Below the pieces are notes generated by a model. The model saw nothing but the letters and a program-made list of their open reading frames with translations, was not told where the DNA came from and ran no database searches. A stretch of DNA of 42,003 nt, taken from the NCBI GenBank assembly GCA_029055345.1, contig JAIDDJ010000053.1:1-42003 (forward strand), written 5' to 3'. The position numbers were made by a program, and so were the translations under genes. Every line of letters starts with the position of its first letter. Position 1 is the stretch's first letter. The DNA is from Muribaculaceae bacterium. Lineage in GTDB: Bacteria > Bacteroidota > Bacteroidia > Bacteroidales > Muribaculaceae. Of the stretch, positions 24,796-34,510 are shown one piece after another.

Positions 24796-24846
24796 TAAAA
24801 ATAGCGGTTTTTGTTTGCTGTCAGTGAATAAAAACCGCTATTTTTA
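24796..24846 (+). terminator. 17-bp hairpin after the ABC permease, also promoter-like
   Basis: TAAAAATAGCGGTTTTT (24796-24812) and AAAAACCGCTATTTTTA (24830-24846) are perfect inverted repeats with a 17-nt loop, so this can serve as a bidirectional terminator. The right arm also holds a -7-like TATTTTTA (24839-24846) with TTTG 21 nt upstream (24814-24817), and it closely resembles the next promoter. Confidence 0.6.
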
Positions 24847-24878
24847 TTTGCCGGTGTCGAATAAAAATGCTATTTTTG
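24847..24878 (+). promoter_or_regulatory. Promoter of the DUF4143 ATPase with embedded palindrome
   Basis: TTTG (24847-24850), 20 nt, TATTTTTG (24871-24878), an exact consensus promoter. Its -7 part lies in AAAAATGCTATTTTT, a third copy of the palindromic motif found twice just upstream (AAAAACCGCTATTTTT and its inverse). The leader would be about 65 nt. Confidence 0.75.
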
Positions 24879-24950
24879 AAACCTGATCATAAGACACTTG
24901 TGAAAGTCCGTTAGATCCGACACGGACAAAAAATTGGTAAACTTCAGAAA

Positions 24951-26246
24951 ATGAGTTATATAGAGGTTTTAAAGTCGATAATCATAGAGGGGCAGCAACT
25001 GTTGGAGCAGATAACGGCAGTACCCCGGGATTTTGTATTCGAGCGCAATGCCAGATATGTATTTGTTGGGGTTCGTCAGTCGGGGAAGTCGTATATGCTT
25101 TATTTGCGTGCAGGTCAGCTTATCCGGGAAGGGCACTCTTTAAAAGAGATGCTTTTTGTCAATTTTGACGACGAACGACTGATAGGATTCACTGCGGCCG
25201 ACTTCGATTCGATTCTAAAAGGCTATGGAGAATTGTTTGGCGGGCGTCCGGTGCTGTTCCTTGATGAGATTCAGAACGTGGAGGGGTGGGAGCATTTCGC
25301 GCGTCGGCTTGCCAATGAAAAATACATGGCTTACGTCACCGGGAGCAACGCAAAGATGTTGAGCCGGGATATAGCTACAGTTCTCGGTGGAAGGTATATG
25401 GAGAAATATGTGTTTCCATATTCGTTTCAAGAATATTTGTTGGCAAAGGGTCTTAGCCTTGGTCCTAACTGGCAGTATGGCAGTGCTCGTGGCGAAGCGC
25501 AGAGATATCTTGGAGAGTACCTCAACTGGGGTGGTTTCCCTGAAGTCAATCTATATACTAATAAGCGTGGTTGGCTTAACGAGTTATATGAAAAGATCAT
25601 TTTGGGCGATATCATACAACGTAACGGCATCAAGAATGAGACGGCATTACGACTCGTGGTGAAGCGACTTGCTGATTGCGTCAAGACCCCGGTTTCCTAC
25701 AATAGGATAGCCGGAATGTTAAAAGGGGCAGGAACTTCGATATCGGTTTCTTCAGTTTCTGATTACGTGCGTTACTGCACGGAAGCCTGCATGATCTTCT
25801 CAATGGAAAATTTTGCGTCAAAGTTTTCTGAACGCAATGCTGTACGCAAACATTATTTCATAGACACCGGGCTTCTTCATATCTTCCTTACCGACAGTGA
25901 GACGGCGCTTATGGAAAACCTGTGTGCCATAACTTTAAGAAGGAAATATATGGCCGACCGTGAATTTGAGTTCTATTATTATAAAAAGGAGGTAGAAATA
26001 GATTTCTATATCCCTTCCGGAAAAAGGGGGATTCAATGCTCTTTCAGCATATCGGATTCTGTTACATTCGAACGGGAAGTGCGTGCGTTGGAGCAATTTC
26101 ATAAGCAATACGGACTTGATGAGGCGGAAATTGTAACCTATTCAGAGGAGATGGATCTGAGCAGAGGGGATCTGCGGATAAGAGTTGTGCCGTTGGTGAA
26201 ATGGCTGGTGGAAAATGAGGGGAGAATGCGAGGGGATGGTTATTAA
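24951..26246 (+). CDS. AAA-type ATPase with DUF4143-like C-terminus
   Basis: A 431-residue cytoplasmic ATPase. Walker A GVRQSGKS (40-47), Walker B VLFLDEIQN (102-110), sensor-like YVTGSNAKML (about 128-137), then a winged-helix region and a C-terminal part with FYYYKKEVEIDFYIP (about 345-360). Such proteins usually end in a PD-(D/E)XK-like fold; here the expected E-x-K position reads IQCSFS, so any nuclease site is degenerate. These solitary ATPases are abundant in Bacteroidales, with no established function. It is monocistronic, with its own promoter. Confidence 0.8.
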   Translation: MSYIEVLKSIIIEGQQLLEQITAVPRDFVFERNARYVFVGVRQSGKSYMLYLRAGQLIREGHSLKEMLFVNFDDERLIGFTAADFDSILKGYGELFGGRPVLFLDEIQNVEGWEHFARRLANEKYMAYVTGSNAKMLSRDIATVLGGRYMEKYVFPYSFQEYLLAKGLSLGPNWQYGSARGEAQRYLGEYLNWGGFPEVNLYTNKRGWLNELYEKIILGDIIQRNGIKNETALRLVVKRLADCVKTPVSYNRIAGMLKGAGTSISVSSVSDYVRYCTEACMIFSMENFASKFSERNAVRKHYFIDTGLLHIFLTDSETALMENLCAITLRRKYMADREFEFYYYKKEVEIDFYIPSGKRGIQCSFSISDSVTFEREVRALEQFHKQYGLDEAEIVTYSEEMDLSRGDLRIRVVPLVKWLVENEGRMRGDGY

Positions 26247-26283
26247 CATAAGTTAATTAACAATGTTAAAGGATTGTATGATT

Positions 26284-26314
26284 CTGCTCAATTCGGTTGG
26301 ATTTTATATTTTTG
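26284..26314 (+). promoter_or_regulatory. Promoter of the susC operon
   Basis: TATTTTTG (26307-26314) is an exact -7 box; 20 nt upstream lies CTG (26284-26286), a weak -33 element. Transcription from about 26320 would leave a leader of about 320 nt before the SusC start. A weak -33 box is common at activator-dependent promoters of such loci. Confidence 0.55.
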
Positions 26315-26319
26315 TAATT

Positions 26320-26637
26320 GCTTTGCAATAATTAACACTTAAAGTATCGCAAGGCGCAAGGTGGAGGAAACATGAGGCGCGGAAGCCTTTGTTTTCGGAT
26401 GCAAAGTCAATCTTTTGAGTATCAAAAGATTGGTGAAAGACTAACCGCTCAAAAACTAATGCCATAAAATGGAAGTAGCGCCAATGGCGCTGATAAGACG
26501 CCGATACCGGAAAAACTCAGTGCCACTTTCATAAGGATAAATTTTTGGGAGTCCGCCCGGTGACGGGGCGGGCAAAAATTGTGTGAAAAAATTAAAAATA
26601 ACTAATAACCCAATGTAAAACTTAATCACATTCTTGC
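26320..26637 (+). promoter_or_regulatory. Long structured leader of the susC operon
   Basis: No gene is seen. Three hairpins occur: CAATCTTTTGA/TCAAAAGATTG (26408-26418/26422-26432, 11 bp with a 3-nt loop), AGCGCC/GGCGCT (26477-26482/26486-26491), and AATTTTTG/CAAAAATT (26540-26547/26573-26580) enclosing an inner CCGCCC/GGGCGG stem. None is followed by a T-run on the plus strand, so they are unlikely to be plain terminators. Regulation at the leader RNA level is possible. Confidence 0.45.
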
Positions 26638-29600
26638 ATGAAGAACTTATGTTTTCATCTGAACAGGAAGGTATGGGTGACGATGGCAATGCTGTTGACA
26701 CTTGCTCTTCCCTCGCTGGCTCAGAAGATCACAGTCTCCGGACATGTGGCAGATGAGTTAGGCGACGACCTGATCGGTGCGACCGTCATGGAGAAAGGCA
26801 CCACGAATGGTACTTCTGCCGACATTGACGGTAACTTCACGATCAGCGTGCCCGCCAACGCAACGCTCGTTGTGAGCTACGTAGGCTACGACCCGATGGA
26901 TGTGGCGGTCAACGGACAGACACATCTCGACATCGTCATGAAGCAGAACCATACGCTTCTGGCCGAGACGGTGGTCATCGGTTACGGTTCGGTAAAGAAG
27001 TCGGACGCAACAGGTTCGGTAGCAATCGTTACCCCTGACGACATCGATGCCGGTATCTCCACATCGGCTCAGGACCTTCTGGTCGGCGCGAGCCCCGGTG
27101 TCGTTGTAACTACCAACGGTGGTAATCCGACCGGTAACGCAGATATCCGTATCCGTGGTGGTTCCTCACTGAACGCTTCGAACAACCCTCTTATCGTAAT
27201 CGACGGTGTGCCTCAGAATGATATGAGTAACGGTAACGGCACCAACGCCCTGACGATGCTTAATCCTCAGAACATCGAGAGCATGACCATCCTCAAGGAT
27301 GCTTCCGCAACTGCTATCTATGGTTCGCGTGCATCTAACGGTGTGATTATCATCACTACCAAGAAGGGTAAGAGAGGTCGCCCGCAGGTGAACTTCGCTG
27401 CCAACTTCCATGTGAATACAGCCCGCAACACACTTGACCTGATGGATGCAAACCAGATTCTCAATGTGTTTAAGCAGCACGCCAATCCTGATATTTACGA
27501 TACAAAGGTTAAGCCCTTTACAACTCAGAATGCAGATGGTGTAGATATGCCTATCTATAACACCAACTGGCAGGATCAGGTGCTCCGCACTTCCTTCTCT
27601 CAGGACTACTCTCTGAGTGTCGGCGGTTCGGCAGGAAATGTACCTTATCGTGTAAACGCATCTTGGACCGACAATCAGGGTATCATCAAGACTTCCGACA
27701 TGCAGCGTACAACTGTAGGTTTCTCGCTGACTCCGAAGTTCTTCAATGACGCTCTTTCGATCACAGCCAACGCTAACGGTTCATATATCATAAGCAAGGA
27801 GGCTCAGGGTGGTCTCAGCAGCGCAATTGGCTGGTCACCTCTTTATCCGGTATATGAGAATTATCCTACTGTCGATGCAGCCGGCAATCCCGCTTCAAAG
27901 ACTATGTACAACGGATATTTCAATATCACAGACGGTAGTGGTGCCAAGAATACTCTTGTAGGTGCAAACCCGGTTCAGGAGCTTATGGATGCAACTCAGA
28001 TTGGTAAGACTCTTACAAGTACCGGTAACCTCCAGATTGACTATGCTCTCTACTGGGTTCCGGAACTCCACTTCAACCTCAACCTCGGTTATCAGGTGAC
28101 AAAGAACTGGCGTAACAAAGACATCGCACAGAACTCTGCTCAGGCATGGGGTGGTGCATATCATGACGGAGCTGCTCTTCACGATCAGTGGTATGAGCTT
28201 CAGCGCAACACGCTCCTCGACTTCTATGTAAACTATAAGAAGTATTTCGAGGCAGCTAAGTCAGACCTGGACGTTACTCTCGGTTATGATTGGCAGCGCT
28301 TCGACTATCATGGTCGCAGCATCGGCGGTATAATTAATTCGCTCGGATACAATAACGACTGGACATCAATCTATAGCAATGGCACATATACTCTTGTAGA
28401 GGATCCCGCTACCGCCGACCATGTAGGTACGGTTTATGGAAATGCACCTCAGAGCAGATGGGCACAGCAGAATCAGCTCGTTTCATTCTTCGGCCGTGTT
28501 AACTATATCTTCGATGATACATATCTTCTGACATTCACTCTCCGTGGTGACGGTTCTTCGCGTTTCTCGAAAGACAACCGTTGGGGTATCTTCCCGGCTG
28601 TGGCTCTCGGATGGAAGATCAACAACATGAAATTCATGGAGCGCACTCAGGGCTGGCTGAACGACTTCAAACTCCGTCTCGGATGGGGTCAGACCGGTCA
28701 GCAGCAGATGGACCAGTACTTCCCCTATATTCCGAAGTACTCGCTGTCTTATCAGAATGGTTTCAAGTATCTGAATCCTAACGGCAACGGCCAATGGGTA
28801 GAGCCTCTCTATCCTCAGGTTTATAACGGTGACCTTACCTGGGAAACCACTACTACCTGGAACGTTGGTCTTGACATGGGCTTCATGAACAACCGCATCA
28901 CTCTCGCAGCTGACTGGTACTTCCGCAAGACAACAGACCTTCTCGCAAATGTGATCAACGGTGCGATGGGTACATCAAATGAGATGTGGAGCAATATCGG
29001 TTCTCTCGAAAACGTCGGTATCGAGGCTACAATCGGTGCGAAACCGGTCATTACAGAGAACTTCACTTGGAACACCGCATTCAATGTGGCATGGAACAAG
29101 AACAAGATTACTTCACTCCGTACGGACAAGCCTCTTCCTGTAATGGGAACAAGTGGCGACGGCTCCTATACTGTAGGTTGTCATAAAGTCGGTAGCCCGG
29201 CGTTCACATTCCTTGTTTACGAGCAGGTTTACGATTCAAACGGTGATCCTATCGAAGGTCAGTATGTTGACCAGAACAACGACGGTGTGATCAACGAACT
29301 TGACAAGATCGAATATCACTCTCGCGATCCTAAGGTGACAATGACCTGGAACAACAACTTCCAGTGGAAGAACTGGGATCTCGGTATCTCGCTCCGCGCA
29401 TCTTTGGGTAACTATTGCTACAACAAGCTGTCGCTTGACAACCGCACCGCATATAACACGGTGGCTGTTCAGAATATGCTTGGCAACCTTCTCAACACAG
29501 ACGTATTGTTCTATAACTCTCAGTCGGCAGAGCTTCTCAAGCTTTCAAGCTATTTCGTAGAGAATGCATCGTTCCTGCGTTGTGATAACATTACACTCGG

Positions 29601-29778
29601 TTACACATTCCGCGATCTTATCAACGGCAATCTGACTCTCCGTCTGTTCGCAGCAGTACAGAATCCGTTTGTTATCACCACGTTCTCCGGTGTTGATCCC
29701 GAGCAATTTGATGGTCTGCAGCAGAGTCCATATCCGCGCCCAATCACCACGACACTCGGTATTGTGGCTACATTCTAA
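26638..29778 (+). CDS. SusC/RagA-family TonB-linked outer-membrane transporter
   Basis: A 1046-residue outer-membrane protein: signal peptide to about residue 28, carboxypeptidase-regulatory-like domain at about 30-105 (VSGHVADELGDDLIGATV.. DGNFTISVP.. VVSYVGYD), the connecting motif LLAETVVIGYG, a plug domain (DIRIRGGSSL.. NPLIVIDGVP.. ILKDASATAIYGSRASNGVIIITTKKGK) and a C-terminal barrel ending GIVATF. This is the classic SusC arrangement for uptake of oligosaccharide in complex with SusD. It is the first gene of susC-susD-susE/F-like-susE/F-like. The substrate cannot be read from sequence because no glycoside hydrolase lies nearby. Confidence 0.95.
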   Translation: MKNLCFHLNRKVWVTMAMLLTLALPSLAQKITVSGHVADELGDDLIGATVMEKGTTNGTSADIDGNFTISVPANATLVVSYVGYDPMDVAVNGQTHLDIVMKQNHTLLAETVVIGYGSVKKSDATGSVAIVTPDDIDAGISTSAQDLLVGASPGVVVTTNGGNPTGNADIRIRGGSSLNASNNPLIVIDGVPQNDMSNGNGTNALTMLNPQNIESMTILKDASATAIYGSRASNGVIIITTKKGKRGRPQVNFAANFHVNTARNTLDLMDANQILNVFKQHANPDIYDTKVKPFTTQNADGVDMPIYNTNWQDQVLRTSFSQDYSLSVGGSAGNVPYRVNASWTDNQGIIKTSDMQRTTVGFSLTPKFFNDALSITANANGSYIISKEAQGGLSSAIGWSPLYPVYENYPTVDAAGNPASKTMYNGYFNITDGSGAKNTLVGANPVQELMDATQIGKTLTSTGNLQIDYALYWVPELHFNLNLGYQVTKNWRNKDIAQNSAQAWGGAYHDGAALHDQWYELQRNTLLDFYVNYKKYFEAAKSDLDVTLGYDWQRFDYHGRSIGGIINSLGYNNDWTSIYSNGTYTLVEDPATADHVGTVYGNAPQSRWAQQNQLVSFFGRVNYIFDDTYLLTFTLRGDGSSRFSKDNRWGIFPAVALGWKINNMKFMERTQGWLNDFKLRLGWGQTGQQQMDQYFPYIPKYSLSYQNGFKYLNPNGNGQWVEPLYPQVYNGDLTWETTTTWNVGLDMGFMNNRITLAADWYFRKTTDLLANVINGAMGTSNEMWSNIGSLENVGIEATIGAKPVITENFTWNTAFNVAWNKNKITSLRTDKPLPVMGTSGDGSYTVGCHKVGSPAFTFLVYEQVYDSNGDPIEGQYVDQNNDGVINELDKIEYHSRDPKVTMTWNNNFQWKNWDLGISLRASLGNYCYNKLSLDNRTAYNTVAVQNMLGNLLNTDVLFYNSQSAELLKLSSYFVENASFLRCDNITLGYTFRDLINGNLTLRLFAAVQNPFVITTFSGVDPEQFDGLQQSPYPRPITTTLGIVATF

Positions 29779-29812
29779 TCTTTTTATGTAATCAAAGAAT
29801 AGAAAATCCAAT

Positions 29813-31735
29813 ATGAAAACATTAAATAAGATATTTTTAACACTGGGCGTTGCGGCAACATTGGGTATGTCATCGTGTGTCAATGACCTCGACCTGCAGC
29901 CCATCGACCCCAATGAGATGACTGATGTCAGCCAGGATATCAATCAGGCTTTTGCCGGCGTGTATCTGGCCTTTGTAACCTCCGGTCCTAACGGGAGTTC
30001 GCCTGTTGCCGGATTTGACGGCGGTATGGGTTCGTTCCAGCGTGCCCTCTATATCGGAGAGGAGCTGCCGACAGATGAATCCGCATGGGTATGGGACCCC
30101 GAGCGTTACGGACGTATCAACTATGGCTTCGTAACTCCGGATCTTGAGATCGTAACCGGTATGTATTTCCGTCTTATCTGTAATATCGCCCTCTGCAACG
30201 AGTTCATTAAGAATGCTCAGGATGGCTATTTTGCAGGTGAAGGTGCGCAGAATGCAGCTGAATATGCACGTCAGGCAAGAATTCTGCGTGCAGGCGCTTA
30301 CTTCTATGTACTGTCGTTCTACGAGAATCCTCCTTTCGCACTTGAGGATGTGCCGATGGGCGCTGACCCGACTCAGCCCGGCCGCGCAGCCGTGTATGAT
30401 GCGATGGTATCCGAGCTTGAGGATATAGTAGCTTATTATAAGGCAAACTCGACTACTACCTATTATGGCTTCGTAGGTCTTGATGCAGCAGAGTCACTTC
30501 TCGCGAAGTATTACCTCAATGGCGAGGTATTCGCAGGTCGTGCGGACTACGACAAGTGTCTCGCTCACAGCCAGGCTGTAATCGACAGATTGGGTCATGG
30601 CGGTAAGTATGGAAACGGTCTTGCTCCATCTTATTCATGTCTTTTCGGCGCGAACAACCAGCAGTATGCAATCGGTGGCGCAGCTGATGTACATGAAGTA
30701 ATCTGGACTCTTCCCAGCTCACGTTATCAGAATCCTGACGGTACGGTTGTTGACAACCTGACTTCATGGGCAGGTTCGACTTTCCTTTGCGCAGCTTGGA
30801 ATAAATCGAATGGTACGCAGGTTGCGCTTAGAGTTCCAACAAATGACGCAGCATATAAGGACAAGATCGGTGAAGACCTTCTTTTCACTGACGAGGATGG
30901 TGTTCGTCATATGTATCAGTATTACGGTGATGCCACTGCATATGCCGAGGCAAAAGCTGCATATGACAAGGCAAAAGGTGATGATGCTGAAGCATGGAAA
31001 TATAATGTGAATGAGTACATCAACAATGTTCCATGGGCATTTGATCCGACAGCGACATTCCATATGTCTACCGACTGGATGAACTATGATGAGAATTGGG
31101 GTTGTCTTGTGACCCGTAAAGCATTTGTCACCAAGTTTATCTGGAATGATACAAATTATAGCGTCAGTGATGACACCCGCGTGGCATTCTGGCAGACTTC
31201 CGCACATGGATTCACACCGGAGAATAAGTCACTTGTAGGCGATGACTGGGGTAATAATGGTTATCTTGCATGGAAGTGGACTAACTGGATGTTTGACAAT
31301 AATGGTAATGTTGACTATAAACTAAGCGCAGAGCGAGTTCCAAAGACAGGAGCTGCCGGTGGTGACTATGCAGTGATTCGTCTTGCAGAGGTTTATCTGA
31401 TGGCAGCCGAGGCTATTCTTCAGGGTGGCGGCGGTTCGCAGGCAGACGCAGTGAAGTATGTAAACTATATCCGCCAGCGCGCCTATGGTGATGCTTACAC
31501 TCCCTGGTCGTCAGTCAATATGGCTGCTCTTCAGGATGAGCGTTGCCGCGAACTTTATCAGGAGAACTGCCGTCGTACGGACCTTATCCGCTGGAATCTC
31601 TGGTGCACAGGTTACACCTGGGATTGGAAGGGTGGTATTCGGAGTGGTACAAACCTTCCCGAGTACACGAAGAGCTATCCTTTCCCGACCAACGTGATTG
31701 CTACGACTTCACTTAAGCAGCAGACCGGCTATTGA
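29813..31735 (+). CDS. SusD/RagB-family nutrient-binding lipoprotein
   Basis: A 640-residue lipoprotein with a signal peptide and lipobox (GMSSC, Cys near residue 21), then the SusD helical TPR-like core (RQARILRAGAYFYVLSFYENPPFAL; AVIRLAEVYLMAAEAILQ; VKYVNYIRQRAYGD; ELYQENCRRTDLIRWNLW) and the Pro/Tyr-rich C-terminus (KSYPFPTNVIATT). It caps the SusC transporter and binds the polymer. It is 34 nt after SusC. Length is on the long side for the family, from insertions around residues 300-420. Confidence 0.95.
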   Translation: MKTLNKIFLTLGVAATLGMSSCVNDLDLQPIDPNEMTDVSQDINQAFAGVYLAFVTSGPNGSSPVAGFDGGMGSFQRALYIGEELPTDESAWVWDPERYGRINYGFVTPDLEIVTGMYFRLICNIALCNEFIKNAQDGYFAGEGAQNAAEYARQARILRAGAYFYVLSFYENPPFALEDVPMGADPTQPGRAAVYDAMVSELEDIVAYYKANSTTTYYGFVGLDAAESLLAKYYLNGEVFAGRADYDKCLAHSQAVIDRLGHGGKYGNGLAPSYSCLFGANNQQYAIGGAADVHEVIWTLPSSRYQNPDGTVVDNLTSWAGSTFLCAAWNKSNGTQVALRVPTNDAAYKDKIGEDLLFTDEDGVRHMYQYYGDATAYAEAKAAYDKAKGDDAEAWKYNVNEYINNVPWAFDPTATFHMSTDWMNYDENWGCLVTRKAFVTKFIWNDTNYSVSDDTRVAFWQTSAHGFTPENKSLVGDDWGNNGYLAWKWTNWMFDNNGNVDYKLSAERVPKTGAAGGDYAVIRLAEVYLMAAEAILQGGGGSQADAVKYVNYIRQRAYGDAYTPWSSVNMAALQDERCRELYQENCRRTDLIRWNLWCTGYTWDWKGGIRSGTNLPEYTKSYPFPTNVIATTSLKQQTGY

Positions 31736-31778
31736 TCTCCCGGTCAGGATATTTTAATCACACAAAAATAGAAATCAA

Positions 31779-32873
31779 ATGAAAAAAATATCAATAATAC
31801 TCGGTCTGGCTGCCGTAGCGTTGGGCTTTACATCCTGCAAGCAGGAGGATGAGCCACAGTACAAGGTGCCGACTGATAACACGACATTCATCATTTCTAC
31901 TCCTGCGATGCAGAATGTAGAATTTGAGACGGTCACAGAGAATACAGATCCTGCTACGTTCAATCTTTTCTGCTCACAGCCCGATTATGGTTTTTCAGCA
32001 GTCTGTGAATATGCAGCCATAGTATCAATCGATCCGGAATGCCCGGTAGAGAAGGTAATCGATGAGGAGACGGGTGAAACATCCATTCAACCTATCGAGG
32101 GAAAATCAGTGTTGCTGGCTAACTCGACACCGAGTTCCGCTGCCATGACATTCAAGCTCTATGACCTTTCATTGGCTATGATGAGCCTGTATGGCGTTTC
32201 GAACGACCGCCCCGGTTATGATGGTTCTGATCTTGCAAAGGGTCCGGTAAAAGCTTATTTCCGTGCTATTTGCAAAATTAAGGGAATCGACAACTCTGCA
32301 ATTGCTTCTAACAACGTGGTTTCTTTGAATGCAGTCAAGGTGCAGTATACAGAAAAACTTCCTGCATGGATTTATATCCTCGGCGATGTGACCAATCTTG
32401 AAACAGGTGTTTCCAACGGCTTCCTTGCTCCGGGTATCAACAACTATGATATCTATAAAGCAAACTTCGCTGTTTATGAGCCACTTGACATGATCGGTGA
32501 AAAGCTGTATGTAGGTTCATTCCAGCTCGATCCGAAAGAAGCAGCCATGGATCCGAACACTATAAATCCTGAGAATCAGGATCATCGTGCGCAGTTCCGC
32601 TTCATGACAGAACTCGGTGGATGGTCAGATACAAGTGTGATGCTTGGTTCCGGTCTTGATGACTTCTGGAATGAAAATATCACAGACCAATGGGCAAATG
32701 TATTCAAGGGTACTATGGTTACAGGCACAGATAAGGCCAAAGGCAACTGGGGTGCTCTAATCACGACCCCTACCTCCTTTACCGTTGTTGTGGATGTTCC
32801 GGGACTCATGTTATATGTAAAGGAAGGCGTACATACAGTAACATTTACGGGACGCACTCCTGACTTCAATTGA
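31779..32873 (+). CDS. SusE/SusF-like surface lipoprotein (first)
   Basis: A 364-residue lipoprotein with lipobox LGFTSC (Cys near residue 20). It has the beta-rich architecture of SusE/SusF-like starch-binding lipoproteins: an N-terminal Ig-like segment of about 100 residues, then strands including LPAWIYILGDVTN (the strand that in SusE/F begins a carbohydrate-binding module), and a C-terminal GLMLYVKEGVHTVTFTGRTPDF. Exact family membership is read by eye. It follows SusD by 43 nt. It probably holds glycan at the cell surface. Confidence 0.7.
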   Translation: MKKISIILGLAAVALGFTSCKQEDEPQYKVPTDNTTFIISTPAMQNVEFETVTENTDPATFNLFCSQPDYGFSAVCEYAAIVSIDPECPVEKVIDEETGETSIQPIEGKSVLLANSTPSSAAMTFKLYDLSLAMMSLYGVSNDRPGYDGSDLAKGPVKAYFRAICKIKGIDNSAIASNNVVSLNAVKVQYTEKLPAWIYILGDVTNLETGVSNGFLAPGINNYDIYKANFAVYEPLDMIGEKLYVGSFQLDPKEAAMDPNTINPENQDHRAQFRFMTELGGWSDTSVMLGSGLDDFWNENITDQWANVFKGTMVTGTDKAKGNWGALITTPTSFTVVVDVPGLMLYVKEGVHTVTFTGRTPDFN

Positions 32874-32941
32874 TGCTATCATAGGAGGGGGTGGCAACAC
32901 CCTCTCCGAATGCCAAAAAACTTAAACAGAAATTTTGAATT

Positions 32942-34447
32942 ATGAAAAAATTTAAATTCATATCCGCAATAGCTCTGACCATGGTGATGGCATCGTGCGA
33001 TAATTTCGACCTGCCGAATCCTCCCGGTCAGACGAACCCGGAGCCGGATGGAGTGTTCGAGAATTCGGGCATTCAGCTTGCTCAGGGCGAAGCTGCCATC
33101 AATCTCATTGATGCAAACAAGGCCAATGAGAATGTAAAAGTAGCAACAATCACCGAGCTTGTAAACTTCCCCGTAGAGTATGAGCTTGAAGTTCTTATGG
33201 AAGTGGCCGGTGATGAAAGCTTCAATAAGGCTACCACCATCAATACTACTATTGTTGACAACAACATAATGGTAAATCCCGATGTCTTTAATGGCGCTAT
33301 TCAGGAAGTAATGACCAAGAAGCCGGGAACCTACGAAGTTTACGCCCGCTATCTTGCATATGCAGTCCGCGAAAATTCGCGTCTGCGTCTCGGTGGCCTC
33401 GATGCTTATTTCGCAGCAGGTTCAAAATATAGCGTAACCACGCTTGATCCGACAGAAGTGTTTGAGGATACTTATTATCTCGTTCCTTGCGATGCTGCCG
33501 GCAATCTGAATTATGGCAAGGCTCTCAAGATGAACAATACCAACAGCAGTGTTAGCGTTTATGATAATCCTGAGTTCGCCGTGAAGCTCAACATTGAGGA
33601 ATCTCAGGCAGCCGGCGACGGATATCTATTCAAAATCGCTCCTCAGTCAGCTGTTGCAGCTGCGAATGCTGACGGTGTTTATGGATGTAAGCCTGCAAAC
33701 GACCTGAGCGGTAAGCTCGAAGTCGGCGCGGCTCCCGGCGGAATCAAGATCTTCGGCCCCATCCTCGTAACAATCAATCTTGAGAACAAGGGTTACACAC
33801 TGAGCTACGCTCTCGAGAACCTATGGCCGCTTTCAGGTCCTACTCAAAACAATCCGGCAAACGCTCTCTTGCTTTATACGAATGACTATATCACGTATAC
33901 AGGTGTGAGCGTGCTTCAGAAGGCATATATCCTTGCAGGACAGCCTGACAAGACCGGTCCGGTAATCTTCAAGCAGGATCCTGATGACGAGCCTGTGGTT
34001 TCGGAAGACGGGTTCTCACAGACAGGTCTTCTCACGGCCGCCTCAACAGGTTCTACTCTCCGCACTCCTAACAATTCATCCGGTCTCTTCTGGATCAATG
34101 CAAACATCATACTCAATACGTATGAAGTTCATTTCCTCGAGAAACTTTCGGTAATCGGAAACGGCAATGGCTGGGATCTCGCAACAGCAGTAGAACTCAC
34201 TCACTCGAAAGATTACCATGTCTGGACTGCTACCGACGTCAAGATTGACGGTGAATTCAAGATCAATGCCAACGGTGCATGGACAATCTCATTCAGCGGA
34301 ACCAAGATTGCGGATACAACCGGTGAGCATGTATATCAGATTAACAAGCAGGATGGTGGTGAAAACCTCAACGCACCGACCGGTGTATATGATGTGACAG
34401 TCGACTTCTCGACAATGCCTTACATCCTTACTCTTAAATCGAAATAA
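32942..34447 (+). CDS. SusE/SusF-like surface lipoprotein (second)
   Basis: A 501-residue lipoprotein with lipobox VMASC (Cys near residue 19) and a Pro/Asn/Gly-rich linker. An N-terminal SusE-type domain follows (NLIDANKANENVKVATITEL..NFPVEYELEVLME), then two beta modules and a final module with LSVIGNGNGWDLATAVELTHSKDYHVWTATDV, matching the SusF carbohydrate-binding repeat (xGxxNGWD and W). Aromatic residues W and Y in that module would stack on sugar rings. It is the last gene of the operon and is followed by an 11-bp terminator hairpin. Confidence 0.75.
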   Translation: MKKFKFISAIALTMVMASCDNFDLPNPPGQTNPEPDGVFENSGIQLAQGEAAINLIDANKANENVKVATITELVNFPVEYELEVLMEVAGDESFNKATTINTTIVDNNIMVNPDVFNGAIQEVMTKKPGTYEVYARYLAYAVRENSRLRLGGLDAYFAAGSKYSVTTLDPTEVFEDTYYLVPCDAAGNLNYGKALKMNNTNSSVSVYDNPEFAVKLNIEESQAAGDGYLFKIAPQSAVAAANADGVYGCKPANDLSGKLEVGAAPGGIKIFGPILVTINLENKGYTLSYALENLWPLSGPTQNNPANALLLYTNDYITYTGVSVLQKAYILAGQPDKTGPVIFKQDPDDEPVVSEDGFSQTGLLTAASTGSTLRTPNNSSGLFWINANIILNTYEVHFLEKLSVIGNGNGWDLATAVELTHSKDYHVWTATDVKIDGEFKINANGAWTISFSGTKIADTTGEHVYQINKQDGGENLNAPTGVYDVTVDFSTMPYILTLKSK

Positions 34448-34473
34448 TCCGGAAACCCCGAATAACTGAACAA

Positions 34474-34510
34474 GAGGCCCGTCGAGTTAGCGCGACGGGC
34501 CTCTTCTATA
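34474..34510 (+). terminator. Terminator of the susC operon
   Basis: GAGGCCCGTCG (34474-34484) and CGACGGGCCTC (34493-34503) form a perfect 11-bp stem with an 8-nt loop, followed by TTCTATAAT. The T-tract is short, but the stem is strong. Confidence 0.75.
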
